Made by a program: the position numbers and the translations under genes | Assembly: GCA_028278065.1 (NCBI GenBank) | Contig: JANQFA010000029.1 | Coordinates: forward strand, 1 to 36,232 | Source: Myxococcota bacterium | GTDB lineage: Bacteria > Myxococcota_A > UBA9160 > JAFDET01 | DNA length: 36,232 bases | Direction of reading: 5' to 3' | Part shown: positions 29,199 to 36,232 of the stretch, piece after piece | Layout of the letters: the number at the start of each line of letters is the position of its first letter | Position numbering within the stretch: position 1 is the stretch's first letter | The notes under the pieces: generated by a model | The model's database searches: none | Seen by the model: the letters and a program-made list of their open reading frames with translations, nothing else | Told to the model about the DNA's origin: nothing

Positions 29199-30431
29199 TC
29201 AGCTCTCGGTGCGCTGGCAGCAGCGGTTGCAGATGGGGAGGAGACCGCCCTCGCGACGCAGCATGCTGCGGAAGGCCTGGAACTTCTCGCCGAACCAGAT
29301 GTCGAGGAAGGGCTGCTCGTTGACGTTGCCCATGGAGACGGGCTCATCCGTGAACAGGTTGCAGGGGTAGACGTTCCCGTCCGCCTCGATGGTGGGCTCC
29401 ACGTGGGGAATGGGACAGGGCCCGCGGCCCAGGTCCCAGTCGTAGTCCGTGTACATCCGCTGCAGGTCGTCGCGGCCGATGCTCGGAAGGCCGTCCACGA
29501 AGAAGTCGTACCCCTTCGACTTGAGCGCGGCGACCGTGTCCGCGATCTCGCCGGCTTCGTCCCCGAAGTCCGCGTAGTCCTCGACGAAGCCCTTCCAGCT
29601 CTGCAGGCCGGCCTCGATCCCGAACTCCCGGCTCATCAGCTCTTCGTAGGCCTTGCCCTTCTCAGGGGGCATCCAGATGGGGCTCATCTTCACCGAGATG
29701 ACGTCGACCAGCCCCTGACCCGCGAGATCGTCGCAGAGACGGCGCAGGGAGTCGTGCCGGTTGTGGCGGGTCATGGTGAAGTTGACCTGTACGAGAGGTG
29801 TGCGGCGACCCGCCCGTCTGCGCTCCTCGGCCAGCGCGCGCAGCCCGTCCAGCGTTCGGTCGTAGGCCCATTCCGCCTGGCGCACGAGGTTGTTCGCCTC
29901 GCGATCACCGTCCAGGGACACGTGGATGGCGTCGATCCGCGACTCCACCACCTCGCGCGCGAAACGGTCGAGGCGCGTTCCGTTCGTGACCGGCTTCACG
30001 AAGAGGCCGCGCGACTTCAGGGATCTGAAGATCTCGATCACCTGGGGGTGGAGAAAGGTCTCGCCACCCTCGATGTCCACGTAGCGCAGGCCATGGGGAA
30101 CCAGCTCGTCGGCGACGCTCTCGATGACCGAGCGGTCCAGGCGGCTGCGGAGCCGCTCCGCGCCCAGGTCGAAGTAGGTTCCGGTGTCGCCCCATTGTCC
30201 GCACATCTTGCAGCGCAGATTGCAGCCCCAGACGATGCGCAGATCGAGCTTGACGGGATGGAAGCTGCCCGGAGCCGGGGCCTCGCCTCGCGCCAGACGC
30301 CTGGCGATCTGCGCGGTACCGCCCCCGCGCAGCACGAAGCTGAAGTAGCGCGGGTTCTCGACGACTCCCCGAAAGAGGCGCCAGTAGAGGGCGGCTTTGG
30401 ACAGGGGACCTCCGGGGTCGGGGCCGAACAT
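29199..30431 (-). CDS. Radical SAM protein with SPASM-type C-terminus
   Basis: 410-aa iron-sulfur enzyme generating a 5'-deoxyadenosyl radical. CxxxCxxC is C70-C74-C77 in VWGCNLRCKMCGQWG, followed by YVDIEGGETFLHPQ (the GGE motif) and IHVSLDGD. The C-terminal part has further cysteines, GRGPCPIPHVEPTIEADGNV, YPCNLF and LLPICNRCCQRTES, which match a SPASM or twitch domain binding extra clusters as in peptide-modifying or sugar/lipid-modifying members. No precursor peptide is evident next to it. ATG 30431 is chosen with GAGGG about 8 nt upstream. Last gene of a minus-strand group starting at 33970, with a 56-bp gap to the DUF3604 gene. The actual substrate is unknown. Confidence 0.88.
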   Translation of the reverse strand: MFGPDPGGPLSKAALYWRLFRGVVENPRYFSFVLRGGGTAQIARRLARGEAPAPGSFHPVKLDLRIVWGCNLRCKMCGQWGDTGTYFDLGAERLRSRLDRSVIESVADELVPHGLRYVDIEGGETFLHPQVIEIFRSLKSRGLFVKPVTNGTRLDRFAREVVESRIDAIHVSLDGDREANNLVRQAEWAYDRTLDGLRALAEERRRAGRRTPLVQVNFTMTRHNRHDSLRRLCDDLAGQGLVDVISVKMSPIWMPPEKGKAYEELMSREFGIEAGLQSWKGFVEDYADFGDEAGEIADTVAALKSKGYDFFVDGLPSIGRDDLQRMYTDYDWDLGRGPCPIPHVEPTIEADGNVYPCNLFTDEPVSMGNVNEQPFLDIWFGEKFQAFRSMLRREGGLLPICNRCCQRTES

Positions 30432-30487
30432 AGCCCACCCTCGGAGATCGTCCGCGATCCGGCCTGTCCGCTCTCGGCGACGCGGGA

Positions 30488-32482
30488 CTAGGGCACGTAG
30501 GAGATCGGCGAGGACCAGGCGCGCTCCTGGATCGTCTTCGCCAGGTCCGCACGCGGCTCGACGCCCGCACGCAGCGCGTCCCAGGTCGACCAGCGGCAGG
30601 TCGGATTCTCGAGCACCCGCGCGTAGTAGAAGGCGTGCTCGGCGGGGTCGAAGTCCGGATCCTCCCAGAGTGCGCGAAGCCTGGGCTCGCCGACGCCCGC
30701 CGTGATCGAGCAGTCGGAGAGGTCGACCCGGGCACCGTTGTCCGGGCAACGCCGGGTCGCGGGGTCCACGGGCGCTCCCCCGGAGCAGGCGACGTCGTAC
30801 ACCTGCTCGAAGGCCTCGCCGCCTTCCACCCAGCCCTTCACGATCTGGAGACGCTGCAGCGGCGCGCTGCGCGGATCTCCGAGCGCCCAGAGCAGGAAGC
30901 GCGGCGTACTCCCGTCGCTCGGCGGAAGATCGTCGCCCATCGCAACGCCCTCGGCGTACGCCGTCTCGACGACGTGCGGATCGTCGAGCAGGCCCGCCTC
31001 GAACCCGTAGCCGCCGAAGAAGCGCAACCGGATGCGCGGTCCCGAGGTGGCGAAGGTCTCCTTGCGCCGGAACGCAGCGTAGATCGACTCGCGGGTGTTC
31101 TCGTCGGCCCAGACTCCGGTGAGGCCGGAGGCGCCGTAGGTGGGCGACGCGCTGTGCACGTAGGTGCGGCCGTCCACCTCGGTGAGCAGGTTCGGAACCA
31201 GGAGGCGACCGAGGAGCGCGTAGAGCCAGGGGACGTGCACCGAGCCGCGCAGCTCGGGGAGCGCGTCCATCAGGCCCACCTTGCCGAAGTAGTTGTCCTC
31301 GTCGGCCGAGATGGCCCCGGTGTGGGTGTCGCTGGCTCCGACGAAGCCGAAGCGGTACGGATTGGCGACCCCGGCCGACTCGAGCAGCAGGCCCCGCTTG
31401 AGCGCATCGCGCACGTAGCTCCCGGCGGGCTCGCTCGGCTCCAGGGTCGCGACCCGGTAGGGCGTGATCTCGAAGCCGGCCCACTCGTCGGTCGTCGAGA
31501 GCAGCGGGTGCGTCTCGGAGGTGCCCTTGACCTGGGTGATCTCGACGAGCGGCTCGTTCCGCATGCGCTGCTCGCCGTAGGCGTCGTCCATGGGATCGCC
31601 GGCCCAGTCGACCAGCTTGAACATCTGGCCGTTCGAGCCGTTGGAGTTGTGCGGGATGGCCAGGCTCTCGATCCCGCGCGCGCGCAGCCCGTCCATCCAG
31701 TCCCAGAGACCCTCGGGGTTCTGCGAGTGGAAGCGCGAGAAGGGAACGGCGGGAAGCTCCGCGCCCCCACGGAAGATGACGTTCCGGTGCAGGTTTCCGC
31801 GGTCGTCAGTCGAGGACGTGTACTCGTAGGCGACGAAGGTGGTGAAGCGGCCCGGATCGTTGAAGAGCTCGGCCGCGTCCACGATGTCCTTCCACGCGCG
31901 GCGCGCCACGTCGAGGACGAGCTCGCGATCGACGCTCCCGTCCCCGACTCCCGCGATCGCGTTCGGCAGGAAGGTCGCGAACGCCTGCAGGCGTCCCCTC
32001 AGGCTGAGCAGCCCCATGTTGTCCGGATCGTTGAGATCGTGCAGGGGACGAGCGATCTCGAGCTTCGAGAACTCCGTCGAGGTGTCGGCCGCCGCCCGGA
32101 CCGCGCCCAGGAACATGGCGTGATCGGTCACGGCGTAGAAGTCGAGGGGCTCGCGCAGCTGCACGTCGAAGCCGCCCGGATGGCGGATGGGCTCGCCCAG
32201 GGCGTAGCGGTAGGCGTCGTAGGGAGTCGCCACGGTGCCGAAGGCGAACGCGTCGAACGAGTAGGTGGTGTGGACGTGGAGGTCGCCGAAGAAGGCCCGG
32301 CGCTCGGCGCCCGGAGCGGGTCGCTCGAGTCGGATCGTCTCGTCGTCCGTCTCGAACACGCGATCGATCTGGAAGCCCACGGCCTCCGGCCCGGCCGCCT
32401 GCTGCTCCCGATCCGAACAGCCGGATCCGGCCGTTGCCACCAGCGCCAGCCCCAGCACAAGCCCACCTGCGATGCGCCCCAT
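30488..32482 (-). CDS. DUF3604 protein, putative lipoprotein
   Basis: 664-aa PHP-like protein of the DUF3604 family. N-terminal hydrophobic signal GRIAGGLVLGLALVATAGSG followed by C and SDREQQ, a plausible though not ideal lipobox, so it is probably anchored at the outer face of a membrane. Family marks are FFGDLHVHTTYSFDAFAFG (about residues 65-83), AVTDHAMFLG, LAIPHNSNGSNGQMF and FGFVGASDTHTGA, the His/Asp metal-binding pattern of PHP-fold phosphoesterases or related hydrolases. The reaction is not established. ATG 32482 has GGAGGA 4-9 nt before it. It follows the MMACHC-like gene by 37 bp and is probably in the same operon. Confidence 0.88.
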   Translation of the reverse strand: MGRIAGGLVLGLALVATAGSGCSDREQQAAGPEAVGFQIDRVFETDDETIRLERPAPGAERRAFFGDLHVHTTYSFDAFAFGTVATPYDAYRYALGEPIRHPGGFDVQLREPLDFYAVTDHAMFLGAVRAAADTSTEFSKLEIARPLHDLNDPDNMGLLSLRGRLQAFATFLPNAIAGVGDGSVDRELVLDVARRAWKDIVDAAELFNDPGRFTTFVAYEYTSSTDDRGNLHRNVIFRGGAELPAVPFSRFHSQNPEGLWDWMDGLRARGIESLAIPHNSNGSNGQMFKLVDWAGDPMDDAYGEQRMRNEPLVEITQVKGTSETHPLLSTTDEWAGFEITPYRVATLEPSEPAGSYVRDALKRGLLLESAGVANPYRFGFVGASDTHTGAISADEDNYFGKVGLMDALPELRGSVHVPWLYALLGRLLVPNLLTEVDGRTYVHSASPTYGASGLTGVWADENTRESIYAAFRRKETFATSGPRIRLRFFGGYGFEAGLLDDPHVVETAYAEGVAMGDDLPPSDGSTPRFLLWALGDPRSAPLQRLQIVKGWVEGGEAFEQVYDVACSGGAPVDPATRRCPDNGARVDLSDCSITAGVGEPRLRALWEDPDFDPAEHAFYYARVLENPTCRWSTWDALRAGVEPRADLAKTIQERAWSSPISYVP

Positions 32483-32519
32483 GACTCCTCCCGCGATCTT
32501 CGCAACCCGCTCGCCAGCA

Positions 32520-33185
32520 CTAGCCGCCGGCGAGCAGGCTGCGGTCCTTGGTGTAGTGGTAGCGGAGCTGACGCTCGGGATAGCGGTGCTCTCGGCCGAC
32601 CGGACAGGCGTCGCGCACCGCGAGCCAGAGGCGCCAGCGGGACTCCGGGCTGCCGGGGGCGGCCCGGGCGAGCTCGAAGGGCGCCCTGCAGGGTGCGCTG
32701 CAGGAGGCGCAGACACCGGCGGGCGCGGAGGGCTCCGCCGGCCCGGGCACGTCGAGCACGGCCACGGCCCGCAGCGCGAGCCACGGCCCGAAGCGCGCGT
32801 GGACCGCGAGACGGCAGGGAGCGATGTCGCAGAGGCCCGCGGCCTCCGCGAGCGCCTGGACGGGATACGCGTCGGGCGGAGGCGTGTGGGCCCAGATCAC
32901 GTCGTGGGCGGCGGGCGCCTCGTCGAGCACGACCCCGATCCGCTCCTCGCAGTAACGGTCGACGGGGTGCGGCGCCGCGCGCAGCGCGGGCTCGCGCTCG
33001 AGCGCACGCGCCAGGTGCGGCCAGAGGGCCCGCGTATTGCCGATGACGAGCCCCAGGCGTCCGGCGAGCACGGGGCGGGAGGCCAGCTCGCCGACCAGCC
33101 GGCTCGGAAACGGCGCTGCGATGTCCAGCCCGACCTCCGCAAGCCGACGCGAGGCGTCGCTCGCCACGTCCCGCCAGTCCGTCAA
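32520..33185 (-). CDS. MMACHC (CblC)-like cobalamin-processing protein with a QueG-like cysteine tail
   Basis: 221-aa protein. The core matches the vitamin B12-processing MMACHC/CblC fold: AGRLGLVIGNTRALWPHLAR (about residues 41-60, compare LAFLVLSTPAMF of the human protein), APHPVDRYCEERIGVV (about 71-86, compare DPVDQCV) and VHARFGPWLALRAVAVL (about 128-144, compare RFGGWFAIRGVVLL). Unlike human MMACHC it then has C159-x2-C162-x3-C166 and later C194 in ACPVG, reminiscent of the first iron-sulfur site of QueG-type cobalamin reductases. Expected role: decyanation or reduction of cobalamin, or a cobalamin-dependent reductase. I use TTG 33185, which overlaps the stop of the upstream gene (TTGA); GTG six codons on is an alternative. 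No corrinoid-using enzyme is next to it, other than the radical SAM protein, whose type is not shown to need cobalamin. Confidence 0.68.
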   Translation of the reverse strand: MTDWRDVASDASRRLAEVGLDIAAPFPSRLVGELASRPVLAGRLGLVIGNTRALWPHLARALEREPALRAAPHPVDRYCEERIGVVLDEAPAAHDVIWAHTPPPDAYPVQALAEAAGLCDIAPCRLAVHARFGPWLALRAVAVLDVPGPAEPSAPAGVCASCSAPCRAPFELARAAPGSPESRWRLWLAVRDACPVGREHRYPERQLRYHYTKDRSLLAGG

Positions 33186-33970
33186 GGAGCCGCCATCGCC
33201 GAGTAGCGCGCCAGGAGCTCCTCCACCCCCGCCGGCAGCTCGATCTTCGCCGGGTCGTAGCGCGGGCTCCAGGTGCGCAGGTAGTTGCGCAGCGCGGCGC
33301 GCTGCAGCGGCGTCTTCGGACCCTTCGGCGTGCGCCCGAGGGCATTCGCCATGCACTTCGCGAAGCGGCGGATGTACGAGACGTAGTGCCACTGGGACCA
33401 CGTGCCGGCCAGGATGCGATACGGATAGCTCCCCACGAGGTGCGCGTAGACGTCGAAGGCGACCGTGCGGTGCTCGATCTCCTCGGCCATGTGCCAGGCC
33501 CACATCTCCGCCCCGGGGAGCGTTTCCGACTCGAAGGCGCCGTGCTCGGCTGCGGCGAGGGCGGCGGCGCAGGTCATCGCCTCGAAGCCCTCCGCATACG
33601 CCAGGTTGAAGCGCAGCGACCGCGTCCGCGTGAAGCGCTGGTAGTCGGCCTCGAGATCCGCCTCGATGCCGCGCAAGGCGGCGGCGACCGACTCGTCGAA
33701 CTGCGCCCGGATCCGGTCGTTGAGGACCGCATGGTTGCGGTAGTGATGTCCCTCCTGCTGGGAGAAGCGCCGCGCGTCTTCCGCAAGGGCGGGGTCGCTG
33801 ATCCGCTTGATCGCCACCTTCATGGTGCGGATCAGGTAGGGCTCGAGATACGGCATCGTCATCGAGAGCGCGAGCGGCCCCAGCATCTCTCCGAGCTCAC
33901 CGTCCGAGACGTCGAAGTCGAAGGGCGCCTCGAAGGAGAAGCGGATCTTCCGGACGGTGATGTCGGCCAT
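33182..33970 (-). CDS. PF10118-family predicted metal-dependent hydrolase
   Basis: 262-aa all-helical protein of the 'predicted metal-dependent hydrolase' PF10118 family. Typical features: FSFEAPFDFDVSDGELGEML at the N-terminus, ISDPALAEDARRFSQQEGHH (about residues 57-76) with metal-binding pattern E73..H76, and AWHMAEEIEHRTVAFDVYAH, a second ExxH, so a di-metal, ferritin-like site is likely. The reaction is unknown; these genes are frequent near lipid and hydrocarbon metabolism. ATG 33970 is preceded by GGAGGTG. It is the first gene of the minus-strand group and its stop overlaps the next start (TTGA), which supports coupling to the MMACHC-like gene. Divergent from the hydrolase at 34039 (68 bp). 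Confidence 0.85.
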   Translation of the reverse strand: MADITVRKIRFSFEAPFDFDVSDGELGEMLGPLALSMTMPYLEPYLIRTMKVAIKRISDPALAEDARRFSQQEGHHYRNHAVLNDRIRAQFDESVAAALRGIEADLEADYQRFTRTRSLRFNLAYAEGFEAMTCAAALAAAEHGAFESETLPGAEMWAWHMAEEIEHRTVAFDVYAHLVGSYPYRILAGTWSQWHYVSYIRRFAKCMANALGRTPKGPKTPLQRAALRNYLRTWSPRYDPAKIELPAGVEELLARYSAMAAP

Positions 33971-34029
33971 CTCGGGGCACCTCCGGGCCGCCCCGAGGAC
34001 GATACCGACGGCGAGCGGACGACGCAGCG

Positions 34030-34035
34030 TAGACA
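34030..34035 (+). promoter_or_regulatory. Possible -10 box TAGACA ahead of the alpha/beta hydrolase
   Basis: TAGACA ends 3 nt before ATG 34039, too close for a normal start site at that ATG, so the first translated codon may be the in-frame ATG 34066, which itself has GACACT 6 nt upstream. Start of this gene therefore remains open between 34039 and 34066. Confidence 0.3.
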
Positions 34036-34038
34036 GGC

Positions 34039-34953
34039 ATGCCGGACCTGGACGACACTCCGGGCATGGGCGACGAGAGCGAGATCACCCTGCGCGCCGG
34101 CGGCCTCACCTTCTCCGCGACGACTCTCGGCGAGGGCCCGCTCGTCCTCTGCCTGCACGGCTTCCCGGACAACCGCCGCTCGTTCCGGCTGCAGCTACCG
34201 GCCCTGGCCGACGCCGGATTCCGCGCCGTGGCACCCACCCTGCGCGGCTACGAGCCCTCCTCCCAGCCCGCCGATGGCGACTACCACATCGTGCGCATGG
34301 CGGAGGACGTGGCGGGCTGGATCGACGACCTGGGCGCCGAGCGCGTACACCTGGTGGGCCACGACTGGGGGGCCGTGATCGGCTACGCGGCCGCGGCCCT
34401 CGTCCCCGAACGCCTGGCCTCGCTCACCACCCTGGCGATCCCCTACCCCGGCCGGCTGCGGCAGGGGATCCGGAAGCTGCCGAGCCAGATCCGGAACTCG
34501 TGGTACATGCTCTTCTTCCAGCTCCGCGGGCTCGCCGACCGGGCCGTGGAGGCGCGCGACTGGGCGCTCATCGAGAAGCTCTGGCGAGACTGGTCGCCGG
34601 GCTGGAGCCCTCCGCCCGCGGAGCTGGCCGCCGTCAAGGCCACGCTGGCGGAGCCCGGTGTGAAGACGGCCGCGCTCGCGTACTACAGGGCGATGTTCGA
34701 CGTGCGCTCGCCAGCAGCGAGGGACACCAACCGGCTCCTGGAGTCCCCGATCCGCGTGCCGACCCTGGCCATCACCGGGGCGCTGGACGGCTGCATGGAC
34801 ACGCGCCTCCACGACCTGGCGATCGACGCCGAGGACTTCCCGGCCGGGATCCGGGTCGAGCGGATCGCCGGCGCGGGCCACTTCGTCCATCAGGAGAAGC
34901 CCGAGGAGCTGAACCCCATCCTCCTCGACTGGCTGCAGGCGGAGCGGTGCTGA
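34039..34953 (+). CDS. Alpha/beta hydrolase with aspartate nucleophile (epoxide-hydrolase-like)
   Basis: 304-aa hydrolase resembling soluble epoxide hydrolases and haloalkane dehalogenases. HGFPDNRRSF (H40-P43) is the HGxP oxyanion motif and the nucleophile elbow VGHDWGAVIGY carries Asp (D109) rather than Ser, as expected for epoxide or C-halogen bond hydrolysis. A cap domain (about 135-215, containing QIRNSWYMLFFQLRG) and the C-terminal LAITGALDGCMD and IAGAGHFVHQEKPEE supply the acid and His. No halide-binding Trp next to the nucleophile other than W110, so dehalogenase versus epoxide hydrolase is not decided. The next gene starts inside its end (GTGCTGA at 34947-34953). Confidence 0.87.
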   Translation: MPDLDDTPGMGDESEITLRAGGLTFSATTLGEGPLVLCLHGFPDNRRSFRLQLPALADAGFRAVAPTLRGYEPSSQPADGDYHIVRMAEDVAGWIDDLGAERVHLVGHDWGAVIGYAAAALVPERLASLTTLAIPYPGRLRQGIRKLPSQIRNSWYMLFFQLRGLADRAVEARDWALIEKLWRDWSPGWSPPPAELAAVKATLAEPGVKTAALAYYRAMFDVRSPAARDTNRLLESPIRVPTLAITGALDGCMDTRLHDLAIDAEDFPAGIRVERIAGAGHFVHQEKPEELNPILLDWLQAERC

Positions 34954-35213
34954 CGTCGGTCCAGCGCTGGTCCTTCGCCAAGGAGGGCTTCGTCCGCCTG
35001 TGCGGGGTCTTCACGCGCGAGCAGGCTGCGGCCATGGAGGAGCGCCTCTGGGATCGACTGGAGAAGAAGCACGGGGTGCGACGCGAGGATCGGGCCACCT
35101 GGACGATCCCGCCGGCCTCCGGCCTGCAGCCGCTGCGCACCCCGGCGCCCAACCTCGGCGAGGTCCCCCGCTTCATGCGGGTGCAGCGCATCGGGCCGGA
35201 GCTCGAGTCGTGA
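34947..35213 (+). pseudogene. Remnant of a phytanoyl-CoA dioxygenase (PhyH) family gene with its middle deleted in frame
   Basis: 88-codon ORF starting at GTG 34947, overlapping the hydrolase stop by 7 nt, and itself overlapping the methyltransferase start (GTGA). The first part, RWSFAKEGFVRLCGVFTREQ then AAAMEERLWDRLEKKHGVRR and ATWTIPP, matches the N-terminus of PhyH-family 2-oxoglutarate dioxygenases. After about 62 residues it passes directly into TPAPNLGEVPRFMRVQRI, which looks like the C-terminal end of the same family (xAPNxxxxPRFMxxxRI). The intervening domain with the iron-binding His/Asp residues (about 150-200 residues) is absent, so it cannot be an active dioxygenase. The frame is intact, so a small protein may still be made. 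Confidence 0.6.
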
Positions 35214-35884
35214 CGGAGCGGGAGGCGAAGGGATTCGGACAGCGGCTGATGGAGTGGCCGCCCCTGGTCGCGATCTACGAGAGCCGGCTCTGGCGGCGCA
35301 GCTTCCCGTTCGCCCTCGCCGCCGGGATCTCGTTCGATCGCGAGATCGAGCTCATCGGCGAGGCGGCCGAGCTGGGGCGCGCCTCCCGGGTGCTCGACCT
35401 GGCCTGCGGATCCGGCATCTACACACGCCCCTTCGCGCGGCGCATCGAGGGGGGCCGGGTGGTGGGGCTCGACCTGTCCCGACCCATGCTCGCCGAGGCG
35501 CGCAGGCGCTCGGCCCGTGAGGGCCTCGCCAACGTCGACCTGGTGCGCGGGAGCGCACTCGACCTGCCCTTCCGGGCGGCGTCCTTCGAGGTGGTGAACT
35601 GCTGCGGTGCGCTCCACCTCTTCCCCGACCCCGACCGCGCGCTCCGCCAGATCCAGCGGGTCCTCGTCCCGGGCGGGCGCTTCACGGCGGCGGTCATCCG
35701 GCGGGGCGAGTCCCCGCGCGAGAGGCGAAATGCGGAGCGGCAGGAGCGCACCATCGGGGTCCACGCCTTCGGCCACGAGGAGATCCTCCAGCGGATCGCC
35801 TCGGCCGGGCTCGCGCGGGCGCGGATCCTCCACGAAGGTCGGATCTGGATGCTCGTGACCACCGAGAAGCCTACGGAGCCCTAG
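35210..35884 (+). CDS. Class I SAM-dependent methyltransferase
   Basis: 224-aa methyltransferase of the UbiE/Methyltransf_11 type. Motif I VLDLACGSGIYTRPFARRIE (about residues 61-80), motif II VVGLDLSRPMLAEARRRS, motif IV region FEVVNCCGALHLFPDPDRAL, and LVPGGRFTAAVIRRGE. The start of the protein, EREAKGFGQRLMEWPPLVAI YESRLWRR, resembles membrane-associated members acting on lipid or quinone-like substrates. I use GTG 35210, overlapping the PhyH remnant's stop (GTGA). It is the last of three overlapping plus-strand genes. Substrate unknown. Confidence 0.88.
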   Translation: MTEREAKGFGQRLMEWPPLVAIYESRLWRRSFPFALAAGISFDREIELIGEAAELGRASRVLDLACGSGIYTRPFARRIEGGRVVGLDLSRPMLAEARRRSAREGLANVDLVRGSALDLPFRAASFEVVNCCGALHLFPDPDRALRQIQRVLVPGGRFTAAVIRRGESPRERRNAERQERTIGVHAFGHEEILQRIASAGLARARILHEGRIWMLVTTEKPTEP

Positions 35885-35907
35885 AGATCACCCGCGGGGA
35901 GGCCCTA

Positions 35908-35926
35908 GGCGCCCCTGGGGAGCGCC
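35908..35926. terminator. Imperfect stem-loop after the methyltransferase gene
   Basis: GGCGCCCC and GGAGCGCC (with TGG between) can pair with one mismatch, 24 bp after the methyltransferase stop. No T-run follows, so it is at best a weak or Rho-assisted terminator. Confidence 0.3.
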
Positions 35927-35987
35927 AACGCCAGAACTGTTGGGTTTCACCCTCAAGCAGACGAGGCGCACCCCCGATATCTGGGGA

Positions 35988-36232
35988 ATGCGACCCCTCA
36001 TCCGCATCCTCCTCATGGCAGCGAGCCTCTTCGTCGCCGCGCCGGCGGCCGCCACGACCTACAGCGCCGATGACGGCACCTCCGAGACCGCCCTCGGTCA
36101 CGGCGCGGCCGGCGACTTCCTCTGGGGCAACTACTTCAGCGACCCGGGCAGCATCACGATCACCGAGATCGAGATCGCCTTCGGAAGCACCTCGGTCCCG
36201 GTCGGGCGCGGCTACACCGCCCTCCTCTACGA
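35988..36232 (+). CDS. Secreted protein of unknown function, N-terminal part (runs off the right edge)
   Basis: ATG 35988 opens a frame with a signal peptide (RPLIRILLMAASLFVAAPAA, cleavage likely before TTYSADD). The mature part begins TTYSADDGTSETALGHGAAG, then DFLWGNYFSDPGSITITEIE and IAFGSTSVPVGRGYTALLYD, a pattern I recognise from secreted beta-rich domains in which 'DDGTxE ... GGxxxWxNxF ... ITxIxIAFG ... vxLYdDP' recurs, often in proteins with a C-terminal anchor. The rest lies outside the window, so no function can be given. No clear ribosome site; GGGGA abuts the ATG, and GATATC lies 6 nt upstream. Confidence 0.7.
   Translation, partial: MRPLIRILLMAASLFVAAPAAATTYSADDGTSETALGHGAAGDFLWGNYFSDPGSITITEIEIAFGSTSVPVGRGYTALLY

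Noticed and set aside
35885..35987. Riboswitch upstream of the secreted protein at 35988
   Set aside because: Only one imperfect stem-loop (35908-35926) is visible and no known aptamer pattern (cobalamin, c-di-GMP, SAM) could be matched.
1..36232. Mobile element, prophage or defence island
   Set aside because: No transposase, integrase, tRNA, flanking repeats, restriction or toxin-antitoxin genes; the ribbon-helix-helix protein has no toxin partner next to it.

Overview
This 36.2 kb window is very GC-rich, single-chromosome-like DNA with densely packed genes. I saw no rRNA, tRNA, CRISPR array, transposase, integrase or plasmid functions. The gene families (cyclase-family hydrolase, DUF1214, amidohydrolase-2 pairs, PF10118 metal hydrolase, MMACHC-like cobalamin protein, cytochrome P450, Asp-nucleophile alpha/beta hydrolase, a 'DRQPL'-type hybrid histidine kinase, MoxR/CoxE pair) fit a heterotrophic delta-proteobacterium-like lineage (Myxococcota or Binatota-type), probably environmental. 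That placement is inference from gene content and composition; no marker gene is present.

Layout. 1-510: 5' part of an SSS-family sodium/solute symporter (minus). 630-3702 (plus): PDZ protein, a 24-codon gene remnant, a kynurenine-formamidase-like cyclase and a DUF1214 protein. 3699-9701 (minus): a probable operon of hybrid histidine kinase, MoxR ATPase, CoxE-type VWA protein and a GBBH-like 2-oxoglutarate dioxygenase. 9803-15915 (plus): two tandem paralogous secreted beta-propeller proteins of about 1000 aa. 15922-16527 (minus): an orphan NarL-type response regulator. 16602-19428 (plus): two tiny ORFs that overlap stop-to-start and lead into an amidohydrolase and an amidase. 19454-20002 (minus): gamma-carbonic-anhydrase-like protein. 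20032-24461 (plus): DUF1028 protein, a degraded DUF1932-type dehydrogenase, APC permease, a second amidohydrolase, and an exported isoaspartyl methyltransferase-like protein. 24492-25742 (minus): cytochrome P450, divergent from an enoyl-CoA hydratase homologue and CorA (25836-27935). 27932-28432 (minus): ribbon-helix-helix regulator with a Cys tail, divergent from a lipase-like hydrolase (28492-29190). 29199-33970 (minus): PF10118 protein, MMACHC/QueG-like protein, DUF3604 lipoprotein and radical SAM/SPASM protein. 34039-35884 (plus): Asp-nucleophile hydrolase, a PhyH remnant and a methyltransferase, with overlapping ends. 35988-36232: start of a secreted protein cut by the window edge.

Three features stand out. 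First, many first-in-operon genes have a TAnnnT -10 box (TAGACT, TAGGCT, TACGCT, TAGAAT) ending only 6-8 nt before an ATG or GTG, so their transcripts should be leaderless, while operon-internal genes more often carry GGAGG-type sites or overlapping stop/start codons. Second, three loci look like genes whose middle has been deleted while start and end survive: a P450-like start at 1558, a DUF1932 dehydrogenase at 20847 and a PhyH dioxygenase at 34947; each keeps its promoter or its stop/start overlap with the upstream gene. Third, several small regulatory structures are visible: a perfect 9-bp dyad at 16575-16597, an odd palindrome in a rare AT-rich island at 28457-28485 beside the ribbon-helix-helix gene, and a 29-bp divergent intergenic region holding two face-away promoters at 20003-20031.

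Functionally the window reads as catabolism of organic (possibly cyclic, amide or aromatic) compounds and uptake of solutes, with signal transduction and two unusual secreted propeller proteins; there is no single complete pathway I can name.
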